DNA from: a candidate division Zixibacteria bacterium HGW-Zixibacteria-1
GTDB taxonomy: Bacteria; Zixibacteria; MSB-5A5; GN15; PGXB01
Assembly (NCBI GenBank): GCA_002838945.1
Contig: PGXB01000019.1
Location: forward strand, 1 to 63,675
Direction of reading: 5' to 3'
Length of the DNA: 63,675 bases
Shown here: piece by piece, positions 1 through 10,045 of the stretch
Position numbering within the stretch: the first letter of the stretch is position 1
Layout of the letters: each line of letters opens with the position of its first letter
Notes under the pieces: model-generated
Told to the model about the DNA's origin: nothing
What the model saw: the letters and a program-made list of their open reading frames with translations, nothing else
Databases searched by the model: none
Position numbers and translations under genes: made by a program

Positions 1-536
1 CGGAACTGGCGGTACCGGTTCTGATGACGGTCCAGGGTTCACTGATGCCGCCGCCGGCGCCGAATCTAACCTCGCCGGATAACGGCGCGACCGACGTCGT
101 TCAACCGGTGATGCTTGACTGGGACGATGTTTCGACGGTGACGCAGTATGAGGTTCAGGTCGATGTTACGGACGCCTTTGATGCGCTCGTGACGGATACG
201 AGCCTGGGTGTTTCGCAGTGGCAGATAACCGGTCTTGACGAGGGTGTGACCTTCTTCTGGCGGGTTCGGGCGCAGAACGCGGCCGGCTGGAGCGACTGGT
301 GCGCCTGCCAGAGCTTCACGACCGAGATCACCTGGGTCTGCGGCGATGCCAACGGCGACGGGCTGACCAATCTGCTCGATATCACCTTCGTGATCAGTTA
401 CATTTATCGGCAGGGACCGGCTCCGGAGCCAGTGGCGAGTGCCAATGTTGACGGATCGGGCGGGATTACCATTCTTGATGTCAGTTACATGATTAACTAC
501 ATCTATAAGGATGGTCCGCCTTACAACTGCCAGTAA
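1..536 (+). CDS. Dockerin-terminated secreted protein, 5' end cut by window
   Basis: The first complete codon is at position 3 and the frame is open from the window edge, so only the C-terminal 177 residues are present. They begin with the end of a beta-sandwich (VPVLMTVQGS), followed by a fibronectin type III-like module (LTSPDNGATD, PVMLDWDD, WRVRAQNAAGWSDW). The end is a paired dockerin-like domain with calcium-loop spacing D-x-N-x-D-x3-N-x2-D (GDANGDGLTNLLD) and a more degenerate second loop (NVDGSGGITILD). The protein is presumably exported, although its signal peptide lies outside the window. The neighbouring protein at 819-4943 has the same C-terminal architecture. The role of the missing N-terminal part is unknown. 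Confidence 0.85.
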   Translation, partial: ELAVPVLMTVQGSLMPPPAPNLTSPDNGATDVVQPVMLDWDDVSTVTQYEVQVDVTDAFDALVTDTSLGVSQWQITGLDEGVTFFWRVRAQNAAGWSDWCACQSFTTEITWVCGDANGDGLTNLLDITFVISYIYRQGPAPEPVASANVDGSGGITILDVSYMINYIYKDGPPYNCQ

Positions 537-559
537 CGAGACGATTACAACAATAACAG

Positions 560-594
560 CCGGGGATGGAGCCGCCACCTCCATCCCCGGTTTT
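560..594 (+). terminator. Rho-independent terminator
   Basis: A perfect 11-bp stem (ccggggatgga at 560-570 with its complement at 580-590) has a 9-nt loop and is followed directly by TTTT. It lies 24 nt after the stop codon of the first dockerin gene. Confidence 0.85.
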
Positions 595-818
595 AATGAG
601 AGGACAAAAAAAATTAAAGACGGCCAGTAAGAGCGCCGTCGGTTAACCCCACATTTATTTGTCCGATAATAAGATAGGATGAATTGTAAAGCGAACAATT
701 ATTGACTGGATAATGGGGTATTTTATTTTACGATATATATAGATACATCCGTAATATGGATGAGTTTTGGAAATATGAAATTATGAAGAATTACTTATAA
801 TAGTTTGAGGATACCGCG

Positions 819-3800
819 GTGAATAAACAGGCCATCATAATTACTCTTCTTTCATGCTTTCTTCTTTTTGCCCTTGCCGCCCAAGGCAGTGAGACATATT
901 TCAAATTTAAGATCGACTCGCCAAAAGAAATAAGCAGGCTTACCAAAATTATATCAATAGACAATGTTAAAGATAATATCGTCTATGCCTACGCCAATGA
1001 CCGGGAGCTTGAAAATTTTAAACAACTCGGAATCGAGTTTGAAATTCTTCAGCATCCGGGGACACTGATTCAGCCAGAAATGAGTTCCGATAAAGCGGAT
1101 ATTCAGGAATGGGATTCATACCCGACTTATGAAGGTTATGTCAGCATGATGAACCAGTTCGCCGCTGATTATCCTTCGTTATGCCAGATTGTGAATGCCG
1201 GAAGCAGTGTTCAGGGGCGCAGTATCCTCTTTGCAAAAATTTCGGACAATGTCGGAACCGAGGAAAACGAACCGGAAGTCATGTTCACCAGCTCGATGCA
1301 TGGGGATGAACTGACCGGATTTGTCCTGACCCTTCATCTGATTGATTCTCTTTTGAGCGCCTACGGCAGCGATTCATTGATAACGCGCCTGGTGGATAGC
1401 TGCGAAATCTGGATAAACCCGGCCGCCAACCCTGACGGCACCTACCATGGCGGGAATAGTTCTGTTTATGGCGCCACCAGGTATAATGCCAACAGCGTCG
1501 ATCTGAATCGGAATTTTCCCGATCCCCAGGACGGTGATCATCCCGATGGCAATAGTTGGCAGCCGGAAACGATAGTCATGATGAATTTTGCCACGGCGCA
1601 CAGTTTTGCCATCTCGGCCAATTTTCACGGAGGGGCCGAGGTGGTCAATTATCCCTGGGATACCTGGTCACAATTGCATGCGGACGACCAATGGTATTAT
1701 GATATCAGCCGCGATTATGCCGATTCGGCGCATTATTACAGCCCCAGCGGTTATTTGAATGATCTGAACAACGGCATTACCAACGGTTATGCCTGGTATG
1801 AAGTGGATGGCGGCCGCCAGGATTACATGAACTACTGGCGCGGTTGCCGCGAGGTGACGATTGAAATTTCAAGTGTCAAGCTTTTGACCGCCAGCCAGCT
1901 TCCGGCTCATTGGAACTATAATCGGGTCTCCTTTCTCAACTGGTTCGAAAATGCTCTTTATGGTATCCGCGGAATCGTGACCGATTCTGTATCGGGTCTG
2001 CCGATCGCCGCGACTGTGACGGTGGTCGGTCATGATATCACCAATTCGCAGGTCTATACCGACCCCGACGTCGGCGACTACCACCGCATGATTGAAGCCG
2101 GGACATATACATTGGATTTCAGTGCCCCCGGATATACCACCAAAACGATCTCGAACATAACTGTGACCGATAATAATGCGGTCGTGATCGATGCCGCTCT
2201 GGCGCCGCTTACAGCCGATCCGGTCATAGTATTTAACAGCCAGACCGCCGGCGAAGCCGGTCCGGGCGATACCGTCACTTTTAATATTCAGCTAAAAAAC
2301 AATGGCGGGGGTAATGCTTATAATACCAGCGGTCTGCTGGGAATCGATGACAGTTATATCACTGTCAGCCAGCCGAGTTCCACTTATCCCACAATTTCGG
2401 CACAGGGCGGCACCGCCACTTCGAATTCTGCATACCAATTTATAATCGCTGAGGACAGCCCGGATCTCAGAAATGTCCAATTTTATATCGATGTTACCGC
2501 CGATGGCGACTATTCCGACCGGCTATATTTTGACTACTTCGTAGGCAAGAGGTCGGTAGCCTTTTACGATGATTTTTCATTCGATCAGGGCTGGACCGGC
2601 CTTGGCGGTTTGGGCGAATGGACCATCGGTCCTGCCACCGGCGGCGACGGCGGATCGGGTGCCGGCGATCCCTCGCTGGATCATACCCCCACCGGCGACA
2701 ACTACCTGCTCGGCAATGACCTCACCCTTGCCGATGGCTCCTACAGCGCTTCTCTGGGGACCACCTACTGGGTGACTTCCCCCTACCTCGACTGCACCAA
2801 CTTAACCGGTGTTCAAATTTCATTTTTCCGCTGGCTGGGAGTGGAAAGCAGCACCTATGATCATGCTTATTTTCAGGCTTATAACGGCTCCGGCTGGGTG
2901 ACTCTTTATCAAAACGGCGGAACCCTTGATGAATCCTCATGGAATCAGCAGTCTTATGATCTCTCGGCATTGGCCGATGCCAACCCCAATTTTCAGGTTC
3001 GTTTTGGAATCGGGCCGACCGATGGTTCGGCTCAATATTGCGGGTGGAACATCGATGATATAAAAATCGAAGGTTATGGCGAAGTCGCCTCCGGTGCACC
3101 GGTTCTGGCGATACTGCCGTCCGAACTTGCCGACACGCTGCATCTCGGCGACATTATTATCGATACACTAAAAATATTTAACAACGGCGACGCGCTGTTA
3201 AGAATACGCTTCAATTCGTCCAATACCTGGCTGAGCTTTAACGAGGATCAACAGAATGTCAATCCCGGCGACAGTCTGCTCCTTCCGGTCACGATCAATT
3301 CCACGGGGCTTCCCACCGGCGACAATGTCGGAAACATCGGCTATACCAGCAACGACCTGAATAATCTTTCGGGAAGTATTTCCGTCAATCTGCATATATA
3401 TGCCCCGGATATTCAGTTTCCGCAGACATCGATCGCGGAAACGCTTCCAAGCGGGGAACAGACCTCGCAGGAATTTATTATCAATAACAACGGTCCGGGC
3501 CGATTGGACTATGAAATCAGCCGGCTGATGTTCAGCGGCAAATCGACTGAGACCACGGCCGCAAAATCACTGGCGGCGGAACCTATTGGCTATTTTGCCA
3601 ATGATCCTGACCGCCCCGGCGACATCGCGCCGGTTTTCAATACGGCCGATAAAGGCAATGGCGGTCCCGACAACTGGGGACATATCTGGGTCGATTCCGA
3701 TGATCCTTCCGGGCCGGCTTATGAATGGGTTGATATTGCCTCTGTCGGCACTGAGATTATCGGCTTCGGCGATGATGATTCAAGCGCCGCACTTCCGATC

Positions 3801-4943
3801 GGCTTCGAATTCCCCTTCTACGAAAACAGCTACTCGACTTTGCACGTCGGCTCCAACGGCATCGTGACTTTCGGCGGCGGTTCGACCTCAAGAACCAACA
3901 CCATCCTCCCCTATAATGTCGTACCTAATAATCTGATTGCCCTCTGGTGGGACGATCTGGATCCCCGCAAGGGAGGAAATATCTACTATTATTTTGATGC
4001 CGCAAATCAGCGTTTTATCGTCAGCTTTGTGGATATGAAAAATTACTATTCCACCACGGGAACCGGTTCGCTGAATTTTCAGGCAATTCTTTATCCCAAC
4101 GGTCAGATCATACTGCAATATGGTATCATGAATCCCGGCGCCGATGCCGCCGGATTATCCGGTGCGACCGTTGGCGTCGAGAACAGCGGCGGCAGTGACG
4201 GCCTTAGTGTGGTCTTTGACGCCGCCTATATGCATGACAATCTATCGATTCAACTATTGGCGGCCAATTGGCTTTCGGTCTCCCCCGGTTCCGGCACCAT
4301 TGAACCATACAGCTCGGATACGGTGAACGTCGGTTTTGATGCTACCGATCTGACCGAAGACACTTATGCCGGACAACTGACCATTAACTCCAACGACCCG
4401 GACTCGCCCGTGATCGATATACCGGTCACCATGACGGTATCGGGCCAATCAATGCCGCCGGAAACGCCCGGCCTGACAAGCCCCGACAATGGCGCCGTTG
4501 ATATTTTGCTCCCCGTCATGCTTGATTGGAACGATGCCGCCACAGCCGATTTATATCAGCTTCAGATCGACACCGCGCTATCATTCAGTTCGCCTGTTGA
4601 CGATACGACGATGTCATTATCGGAGTGCCTGATTTCTATTTTGGATCAGGGAAGGATTTTTTATTGGCATGTCCGGGCTCATAACAGCGCCGGCTGGAGC
4701 GATTGGAGTACGACAAGGAGTTTCGAGACAAAGGCCTTATTTATTTGCGGCGATATTGACGGCAGCGGTGCGGTGAATATCCTGGATGTTACCTCGCTGA
4801 TTAATTATCTTTATAAAGGCGGCGCGGAGCCTGATCCGGCAGAAGCCGGCGATGTGAATAATTCCGGCGGCCTCAATATTCTCGATGCCACATATCTGAT
4901 AAGCTATCTTTATAAGAGCGGCCCGGCACCGTATTGCCCTTAA
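819..4943 (+). CDS. Secreted M14 zinc carboxypeptidase with dockerin domain
   Basis: A GTG start follows TTTGAGG by 8 nt. A signal peptide (about 1-21) precedes the M14 metallocarboxypeptidase domain (about 95-385). Its zinc ligands are visible as HGDE (H161, E164) and FHGG (H270), with the substrate-binding DLNRNFPD segment and catalytic glutamate E349 in REVTIEIS. Next come a carboxypeptidase regulatory-like beta module (about 387-460), several beta-sandwich regions, a jelly-roll-like segment (about 590-770), a nidogen-like segment (FPFYENSYSTLHVGSNGIV), an Fn3-like module and a paired dockerin (about 1308-1374). The protein should cleave C-terminal residues of peptides outside the cytoplasm. 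At 1374 residues it is far longer than a simple M14 enzyme because of the accessory modules. The M14 call is firm; the other module names are approximate. Confidence 0.92.
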   Translation: MNKQAIIITLLSCFLLFALAAQGSETYFKFKIDSPKEISRLTKIISIDNVKDNIVYAYANDRELENFKQLGIEFEILQHPGTLIQPEMSSDKADIQEWDSYPTYEGYVSMMNQFAADYPSLCQIVNAGSSVQGRSILFAKISDNVGTEENEPEVMFTSSMHGDELTGFVLTLHLIDSLLSAYGSDSLITRLVDSCEIWINPAANPDGTYHGGNSSVYGATRYNANSVDLNRNFPDPQDGDHPDGNSWQPETIVMMNFATAHSFAISANFHGGAEVVNYPWDTWSQLHADDQWYYDISRDYADSAHYYSPSGYLNDLNNGITNGYAWYEVDGGRQDYMNYWRGCREVTIEISSVKLLTASQLPAHWNYNRVSFLNWFENALYGIRGIVTDSVSGLPIAATVTVVGHDITNSQVYTDPDVGDYHRMIEAGTYTLDFSAPGYTTKTISNITVTDNNAVVIDAALAPLTADPVIVFNSQTAGEAGPGDTVTFNIQLKNNGGGNAYNTSGLLGIDDSYITVSQPSSTYPTISAQGGTATSNSAYQFIIAEDSPDLRNVQFYIDVTADGDYSDRLYFDYFVGKRSVAFYDDFSFDQGWTGLGGLGEWTIGPATGGDGGSGAGDPSLDHTPTGDNYLLGNDLTLADGSYSASLGTTYWVTSPYLDCTNLTGVQISFFRWLGVESSTYDHAYFQAYNGSGWVTLYQNGGTLDESSWNQQSYDLSALADANPNFQVRFGIGPTDGSAQYCGWNIDDIKIEGYGEVASGAPVLAILPSELADTLHLGDIIIDTLKIFNNGDALLRIRFNSSNTWLSFNEDQQNVNPGDSLLLPVTINSTGLPTGDNVGNIGYTSNDLNNLSGSISVNLHIYAPDIQFPQTSIAETLPSGEQTSQEFIINNNGPGRLDYEISRLMFSGKSTETTAAKSLAAEPIGYFANDPDRPGDIAPVFNTADKGNGGPDNWGHIWVDSDDPSGPAYEWVDIASVGTEIIGFGDDDSSAALPIGFEFPFYENSYSTLHVGSNGIVTFGGGSTSRTNTILPYNVVPNNLIALWWDDLDPRKGGNIYYYFDAANQRFIVSFVDMKNYYSTTGTGSLNFQAILYPNGQIILQYGIMNPGADAAGLSGATVGVENSGGSDGLSVVFDAAYMHDNLSIQLLAANWLSVSPGSGTIEPYSSDTVNVGFDATDLTEDTYAGQLTINSNDPDSPVIDIPVTMTVSGQSMPPETPGLTSPDNGAVDILLPVMLDWNDAATADLYQLQIDTALSFSSPVDDTTMSLSECLISILDQGRIFYWHVRAHNSAGWSDWSTTRSFETKALFICGDIDGSGAVNILDVTSLINYLYKGGAEPDPAEAGDVNNSGGLNILDATYLISYLYKSGPAPYCP

Positions 4944-5009
4944 TTTAAGTATGAAATAATAAAGGATTACATAATTCCCAGCCCTGATATTTACTTCAAG
5001 GCCCAATGC

Positions 5010-5044
5010 AAAAGGGACAGCCGAAAGGCTGTCCCTTTTGTTTT
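5010..5044. terminator. Bidirectional terminator between convergent genes
   Basis: A 13-bp stem (aaaagggacagcc / ggctgtccctttt) with a GAAA tetraloop is followed by T-rich sequence on the plus strand. The A-run at its left serves as a U-tract for the minus strand. It sits between the convergent M14 and cysteine-rich dockerin genes. Confidence 0.88.
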
Positions 5045-5059
5045 GCTGTGTATGCTCAG

Positions 5060-8000
5060 CTATTGATGAGTCGGTGCCGCACCACCTTTATACAGGTAAT
5101 TGATCAGCCTTGACAGATCCAGAATGTTGGTAGTGCCGTCACCATTGGTGTCAGCAACTTCCGGAATCGGTCTCGGCAGAGCACCGCTCTTGTACAGGTA
5201 ATTGATCAAATAAGTCACATCAAGAATGTTGATGTTGCCGTCAAAATTGATATCACCCGACTTATGACCAACCATGGTCAATGAACCGGCCTGACTCCAC
5301 GGCGTTGCGCCGGCAGTGAATTCACCGGTTACAGTAAAGGTGTAGATATCTACATCCCAAAGCAGCGGGTAACAGTCAATGAATTGCGGCATGTTGCAGG
5401 CAATCTTCATTACTTCACCGGTGAAGCCTTCATAGCTGGGAAGGATTTCCACCGTCTCCGGGGTCATGGTTGCGACCGAACCGCTGACTTCAAGCGTCGT
5501 CACATCGATTTCGGACACGACATGACCGCCGCCGGCGAAATCACCGCCCAGGAAGATATTGGCCTCCATATCTCCGCCATAGACATACTTCATCAGGGCG
5601 TAGATTGGGGCCGGTTCAATAGTGATAGTGTTATTGCCTGTTTGGCCGACTTCAATAGTCACCGGAACGACATCGACGCCCTTCAGACCTGTATGTGAAA
5701 TAATCAGGTCTGCCGTATAGACGCCATCATCCATTCCGGCGGTATTGTAACTGACCGTAACCGGAAGCGTTCCGTTACCGGGAACTGTTCCCGAAGTCGG
5801 GGCAGCGCTCAGCCAGTAAATCGGGGGCTCACCGGCATCACAGGAGGCGGTGAACCAGTAGCCATTACCGGAGCCGCAGGGGCTTCCTGTAAATTGCTGA
5901 TGGCTCATAAACAACCAGTAAACTCCCGGACCACAAGTCTTGGTGACTGAAATTACATCGTTCGGGTTGCCGGTGGCATACGGATTAAGTGCCGAAGCCA
6001 GAGCGCAATCGGACGTATCGACAAAACCGATTACCGCGAGGAATTCGGCTTTGGCGGTAATTGTCACCGGACCGGTTTGATTCATGGTCAGGAGGAACCA
6101 GTCGGTATCACGAGTATCGCCATCCGCCCAGACGGTTCCGCAAATAGTGTCGCCGCAATTGATTGGTTCGTAAGCGGGAACCACCATATTGCAGCCGCCG
6201 TTGGTGTCATCACCGCAGGCTTCGCTTTCGGCAATACCACCGGGCGGACATTCGAACGGCAATGGCGGAGCATGTGTCACCGCATTGATGACATATCCAC
6301 CAGAACTTGATCCATAGCCGTCAACAACGATGTAATAGGTGTTACCGGGTGTTACATCGACATTGAATAACGCCGAGGTATAATCACCCCAGTAATCGTC
6401 GTTGCAGGCGATTACGGTGCTGGATGAATTCTCGAAGATATAGATCTTGGTATCATATCCCGAGCCGGCCATATCGACATCAAGTTGTGTGGCTTCGGTC
6501 GGAGCAAAGGAATAAACCACGTCGGGCGCGGTCGATCCGGTGTACGGGCAGACTGCGTCGTAATCGTTGGTATATCCTGCTGTCGTTCCGGTACTGCTGA
6601 ACGGAAACGCTACTATCGGAACGGCCGTTGCGATATTATCTCCGCCCTGCCTAGTGACGTTTTCATCAGGCGGCGGGGCCGGCGGACCGCTGTACGGGGC
6701 CTTTTCGGGAGCAGTTACCGAAAGTCTGGTATTCCCCTGATTCGTGCTGAGCCGCTTACCGGTGTAGGAGATATCGATACTGAAATCGACATCCATCGCA
6801 CCATCGACGGAAAGCGTCAGGGGCATGCTGCCGGTCTCACCTTCGCCGACAAGGCCGAAATCGATCGCGGTCGGATCGGTTGAAAGCTCGGGAGCTTCGC
6901 CGCCGACCATAATCGTATAATCTTCGGCTTCACCATAGGATGTTGTACCGCATGGTGCAGGAACTCCGTTATATGTCAGGCGGACGCGCATTAAAGTACT
7001 GCCCAGAACGGCATCCCCGGGAACCACGACGGTTCCGGTATATGGGCCGGTACCGCTTGAAACATCAAGAATCACCGTTTCAGTAGCAAGATCAAAACAG
7101 AAATCCTGGTTCCAGTCAATCCAGACTCCGCCATAGTCGGAACTGTAGGGATTGCCGATCGTGATCGTGATCGGATAACTGAGACCGGGAGCCATATAGC
7201 CGATCTGGCTCGTGAAATCACCATAGCCCTCGCAAGCCGAGGTATTGTTGATGGTGGAAACGCTTACGTTCTCGATGTATTCATCGCAACCGCCGGAGGC
7301 CGCACAATAATTGCTCACTTCGGTGGCCAGAACATTGATCGTGTACGGCCCTTCGCAATATGATGACGGATAACTCGGGTGGTTGGCCAGCACCGGAATA
7401 TAATAGGTGCCGGCAGGCAGGCAGTTGAAATACATTGTCACATTTCCATCGCCGCCGCAAAGATTCCAATTGGTCGAGCTGGCATATGTTAAGGTGCTTG
7501 TGGCACTGCAGGGGCATCCCTGCATTAATATGACATAGACCAGATCGAATGAAGGTGTTGTTCCGCAATAATCAATCGTCACATTCGACATGCCGGTCGT
7601 GGTGAAGGCTTCCCAGGCATGACCGTTATCAGCAAATATTGCGGGACACTCGTTGGTGGCATTGGTATTGTCACCGGTGAATGTGGTCGTAACACCCATG
7701 GTAAGCGTCGCCGGCGTTACATCTTCACACAGGTCGTTCGCCGGAGGTGTTCCGGTATCCGGGACGATATACAGATTGAAGGCCGGAATACAGGCAGGCG
7801 CCGGCCAGGTGTCGATCATCAGGTAATAGATACCCGCATCAAGCGCCACCTCGAAACTCTTCGGGGAACTGCTTGAGCTGGTGACTTTGGCAATACAGTC
7901 GCTGGTGCCGGCCGGAAGCGGGCAGACATCACTTATGGCCATACCGGCATAAGTCGTTCCCTGCGGATCAAGCGTAAACGTGTAAGTGCCGGAAGCATCG

Positions 8001-10045
8001 ACATCAATTTCATAAATGATGTCTTCGCCGCCGTCATAAGAACCGAGACAGGTGTTGCTGTAATTATTGTTCCTGCCGCAGGTATAATCGCTGGAAACAA
8101 GACCGTCGACGCCGATGTCGTCCGGGATCTTGAGAAGCAGCGGATTGCCGCAGTTGTCGCCGGGATTACCAACGGCCGCGGCAGCAATGGTCAGATCGAA
8201 ATCGGGAATACAGGTCGGGCTCGGCCAGGTATCGATCATAACATAGTATGAACCCGGCTCAAGATGAATCGCCAGCAGTTTCAGTGTGGCGCTGGTATAA
8301 CCGGCTGTGGTATATGCAATACAGGTTGCGGCCGGCGGGCATACCGCGCCAATGGCCATACCTATATAATTGGTCCCCTTCGGGTCCATGGTGAAATCAA
8401 GATCAACCGCGCTCTCGACATCGAGCCAGTAAATAATGTCTTCACCGCCGTCATAGGAGCCAAGACAGGTTTCGGCATAATCGTTGCCGCGGGCGCAGGT
8501 ATACTGATTCAGATCAGCATAAGGCAGATCGCCCGGAATCTTGACTTCAATCGGATTGGAGCAGTTGTCGCCGGGTCCTGCCACCGGGCAAGGATTGGTG
8601 GCACAATTGAGAGCATCGTCCCAGGCGCCGCCGAGGGCCAGACAATCGACCTCGGTAAGATCATCGCAACTGGGAGCACCCGGATCACCATAACAGCAGC
8701 GTCCCACCGGATCGGCCCAGGTTTCGATGGTCAGGTCGAAATCCGGAATGCAATCCGGGGTCGGCCAGGTATCGACAATAATGAAATACGTTCCGGCATT
8801 CAATGCAATGGCCGAATCGGAGCTGTACTGGCTGCTGCCGGTGTTCCGATAATAGGTTATGCAGCTGCCGCTGGGCGGAACACAACTGGTACGAATTTCC
8901 CAGTACGTCCAGGTGGTGCCGTTCGGATTCATGGTCACTCTGATCTGGACCGGTTCGGTCACCGTCAGTTCATAGACCACATCCTCGCCGCCACCATAGC
9001 CGTAGGTGTAACACATGTCCGCTGCGGCATAATCATTGCCGCGGCCGCAGGTGTACTGGCCGGCGTCGGTATAAGGCATATCGCCGGGAAGCGTAACCTG
9101 AATCGGGTTGAAACAGTTGTCGCCGGGGCCGGCAATCGGGCAGGCATTGGTGCAATCGGTCGTGCCGTCCCAGATGCCGCCGAGGGTCGTACATTCGGCC
9201 TCAGTGATATCGTCGCAACTCGGGGCCAGCGGATCGCCGTAACAGCAGCGTCCGGTGGGAGCCGGGTTGTCGTCGACCGAAATCAAATCGAGCGAGGCCT
9301 GGGCGCCATCGACACCAACATAGCGGAAGCCAAGTTTGAAGTCGGCTACGCCCACATAAGCGGCCAGGCTGACCGTCGTTTCATACCAGGTCCAGCTGGT
9401 GAAGAGCCCGTAATTGGCCTCTTCCCAGAGCAAAGTCGTATCATTGCCTACAATGGCATGAACTTCGATATCATAGTTATCATAGGGATCGACACCCCAA
9501 TAATAGCTCATCAGCCAATGGAATGTGACTTTGATATCGGAAGTCACCGCCGTGAAATCCATTGAAGGCGTTATAAGCCATTCATCCTGCGGTACCAGCA
9601 GTTCATCATATTTGCAGTCCGCATAATATGAGCCTGAGTAGGGATTGTAGTCATCCTGGTACCAGGTCATTGTATCGCCGTGGGTGGCTATAAAATCCCA
9701 ACCTGCCGGCGGTACGGAAACTTCGAAATCTTCCGAAAGGACCGAAGCCTTGACATCACGCAAATCCTTGGCGCTGCCGGCAACGGTGCTGAATTTCGAA
9801 GTCAGTCTGTCGATTTCCATTTCTTCATTTGTCGGTTGTTGTTCTTCCTCCCCCACCAACGGGACATATGTGTCCACATGCATATCTTCATCGGTCGGAC
9901 GGGGATCAGGCGTTATGACATTTGGTGAAACTTGCAGTTCGCTCTGTACGGCACCCTGCTTTTCCTGTCCTGAGGCTGTCAGGAAAACCCCCAGGACCAA
10001 GAGGAACGAAAGAACAAGCAACGTGGTAACTTTTGGTCTGTGCAT
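5060..10045 (-). CDS. Giant secreted cysteine-rich GEVED/dockerin protein
   Basis: The ATG at 10045 is preceded by AGAGAGGT at good spacing; an in-frame TTG at 10066 lacks such a site and was not chosen. The 1661-residue product has a signal peptide (LLVLSFLLVLGVFLTASGQ). A cleaved-adhesin jelly-roll (choice-of-anchor J-like, about 85-260) follows. Then come repeats built from GRCCYGDPxAPSCDD and PGDNCxNPI...GGEDIIY units (two of the former, three of the latter), resembling pre-peptidase C-terminal-like beta modules. A GEVED-like domain ends in GEAEDYTIMV, another PPC-like segment follows, and the end is a paired dockerin (NILDVTYLINYLYKSG, NILDLSRLINYLYKG). No catalytic motif is recognised. 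It is probably a surface or extracellular adhesive protein. High cysteine content suggests disulfides and export. Confidence 0.85.
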   Translation of the reverse strand: MHRPKVTTLLVLSFLLVLGVFLTASGQEKQGAVQSELQVSPNVITPDPRPTDEDMHVDTYVPLVGEEEQQPTNEEMEIDRLTSKFSTVAGSAKDLRDVKASVLSEDFEVSVPPAGWDFIATHGDTMTWYQDDYNPYSGSYYADCKYDELLVPQDEWLITPSMDFTAVTSDIKVTFHWLMSYYWGVDPYDNYDIEVHAIVGNDTTLLWEEANYGLFTSWTWYETTVSLAAYVGVADFKLGFRYVGVDGAQASLDLISVDDNPAPTGRCCYGDPLAPSCDDITEAECTTLGGIWDGTTDCTNACPIAGPGDNCFNPIQVTLPGDMPYTDAGQYTCGRGNDYAAADMCYTYGYGGGEDVVYELTVTEPVQIRVTMNPNGTTWTYWEIRTSCVPPSGSCITYYRNTGSSQYSSDSAIALNAGTYFIIVDTWPTPDCIPDFDLTIETWADPVGRCCYGDPGAPSCDDLTEVDCLALGGAWDDALNCATNPCPVAGPGDNCSNPIEVKIPGDLPYADLNQYTCARGNDYAETCLGSYDGGEDIIYWLDVESAVDLDFTMDPKGTNYIGMAIGAVCPPAATCIAYTTAGYTSATLKLLAIHLEPGSYYVMIDTWPSPTCIPDFDLTIAAAAVGNPGDNCGNPLLLKIPDDIGVDGLVSSDYTCGRNNNYSNTCLGSYDGGEDIIYEIDVDASGTYTFTLDPQGTTYAGMAISDVCPLPAGTSDCIAKVTSSSSSPKSFEVALDAGIYYLMIDTWPAPACIPAFNLYIVPDTGTPPANDLCEDVTPATLTMGVTTTFTGDNTNATNECPAIFADNGHAWEAFTTTGMSNVTIDYCGTTPSFDLVYVILMQGCPCSATSTLTYASSTNWNLCGGDGNVTMYFNCLPAGTYYIPVLANHPSYPSSYCEGPYTINVLATEVSNYCAASGGCDEYIENVSVSTINNTSACEGYGDFTSQIGYMAPGLSYPITITIGNPYSSDYGGVWIDWNQDFCFDLATETVILDVSSGTGPYTGTVVVPGDAVLGSTLMRVRLTYNGVPAPCGTTSYGEAEDYTIMVGGEAPELSTDPTAIDFGLVGEGETGSMPLTLSVDGAMDVDFSIDISYTGKRLSTNQGNTRLSVTAPEKAPYSGPPAPPPDENVTRQGGDNIATAVPIVAFPFSSTGTTAGYTNDYDAVCPYTGSTAPDVVYSFAPTEATQLDVDMAGSGYDTKIYIFENSSSTVIACNDDYWGDYTSALFNVDVTPGNTYYIVVDGYGSSSGGYVINAVTHAPPLPFECPPGGIAESEACGDDTNGGCNMVVPAYEPINCGDTICGTVWADGDTRDTDWFLLTMNQTGPVTITAKAEFLAVIGFVDTSDCALASALNPYATGNPNDVISVTKTCGPGVYWLFMSHQQFTGSPCGSGNGYWFTASCDAGEPPIYWLSAAPTSGTVPGNGTLPVTVSYNTAGMDDGVYTADLIISHTGLKGVDVVPVTIEVGQTGNNTITIEPAPIYALMKYVYGGDMEANIFLGGDFAGGGHVVSEIDVTTLEVSGSVATMTPETVEILPSYEGFTGEVMKIACNMPQFIDCYPLLWDVDIYTFTVTGEFTAGATPWSQAGSLTMVGHKSGDINFDGNINILDVTYLINYLYKSGALPRPIPEVADTNGDGTTNILDLSRLINYLYKGGAAPTHQ

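Noticed and set aside
8264-9565. 433-codon plus-strand open frame inside the cysteine-rich dockerin gene
   Set aside because: It mirrors the repeat structure of the minus-strand gene and encodes low-complexity Gly/Ala/Ile-rich sequence without SD.
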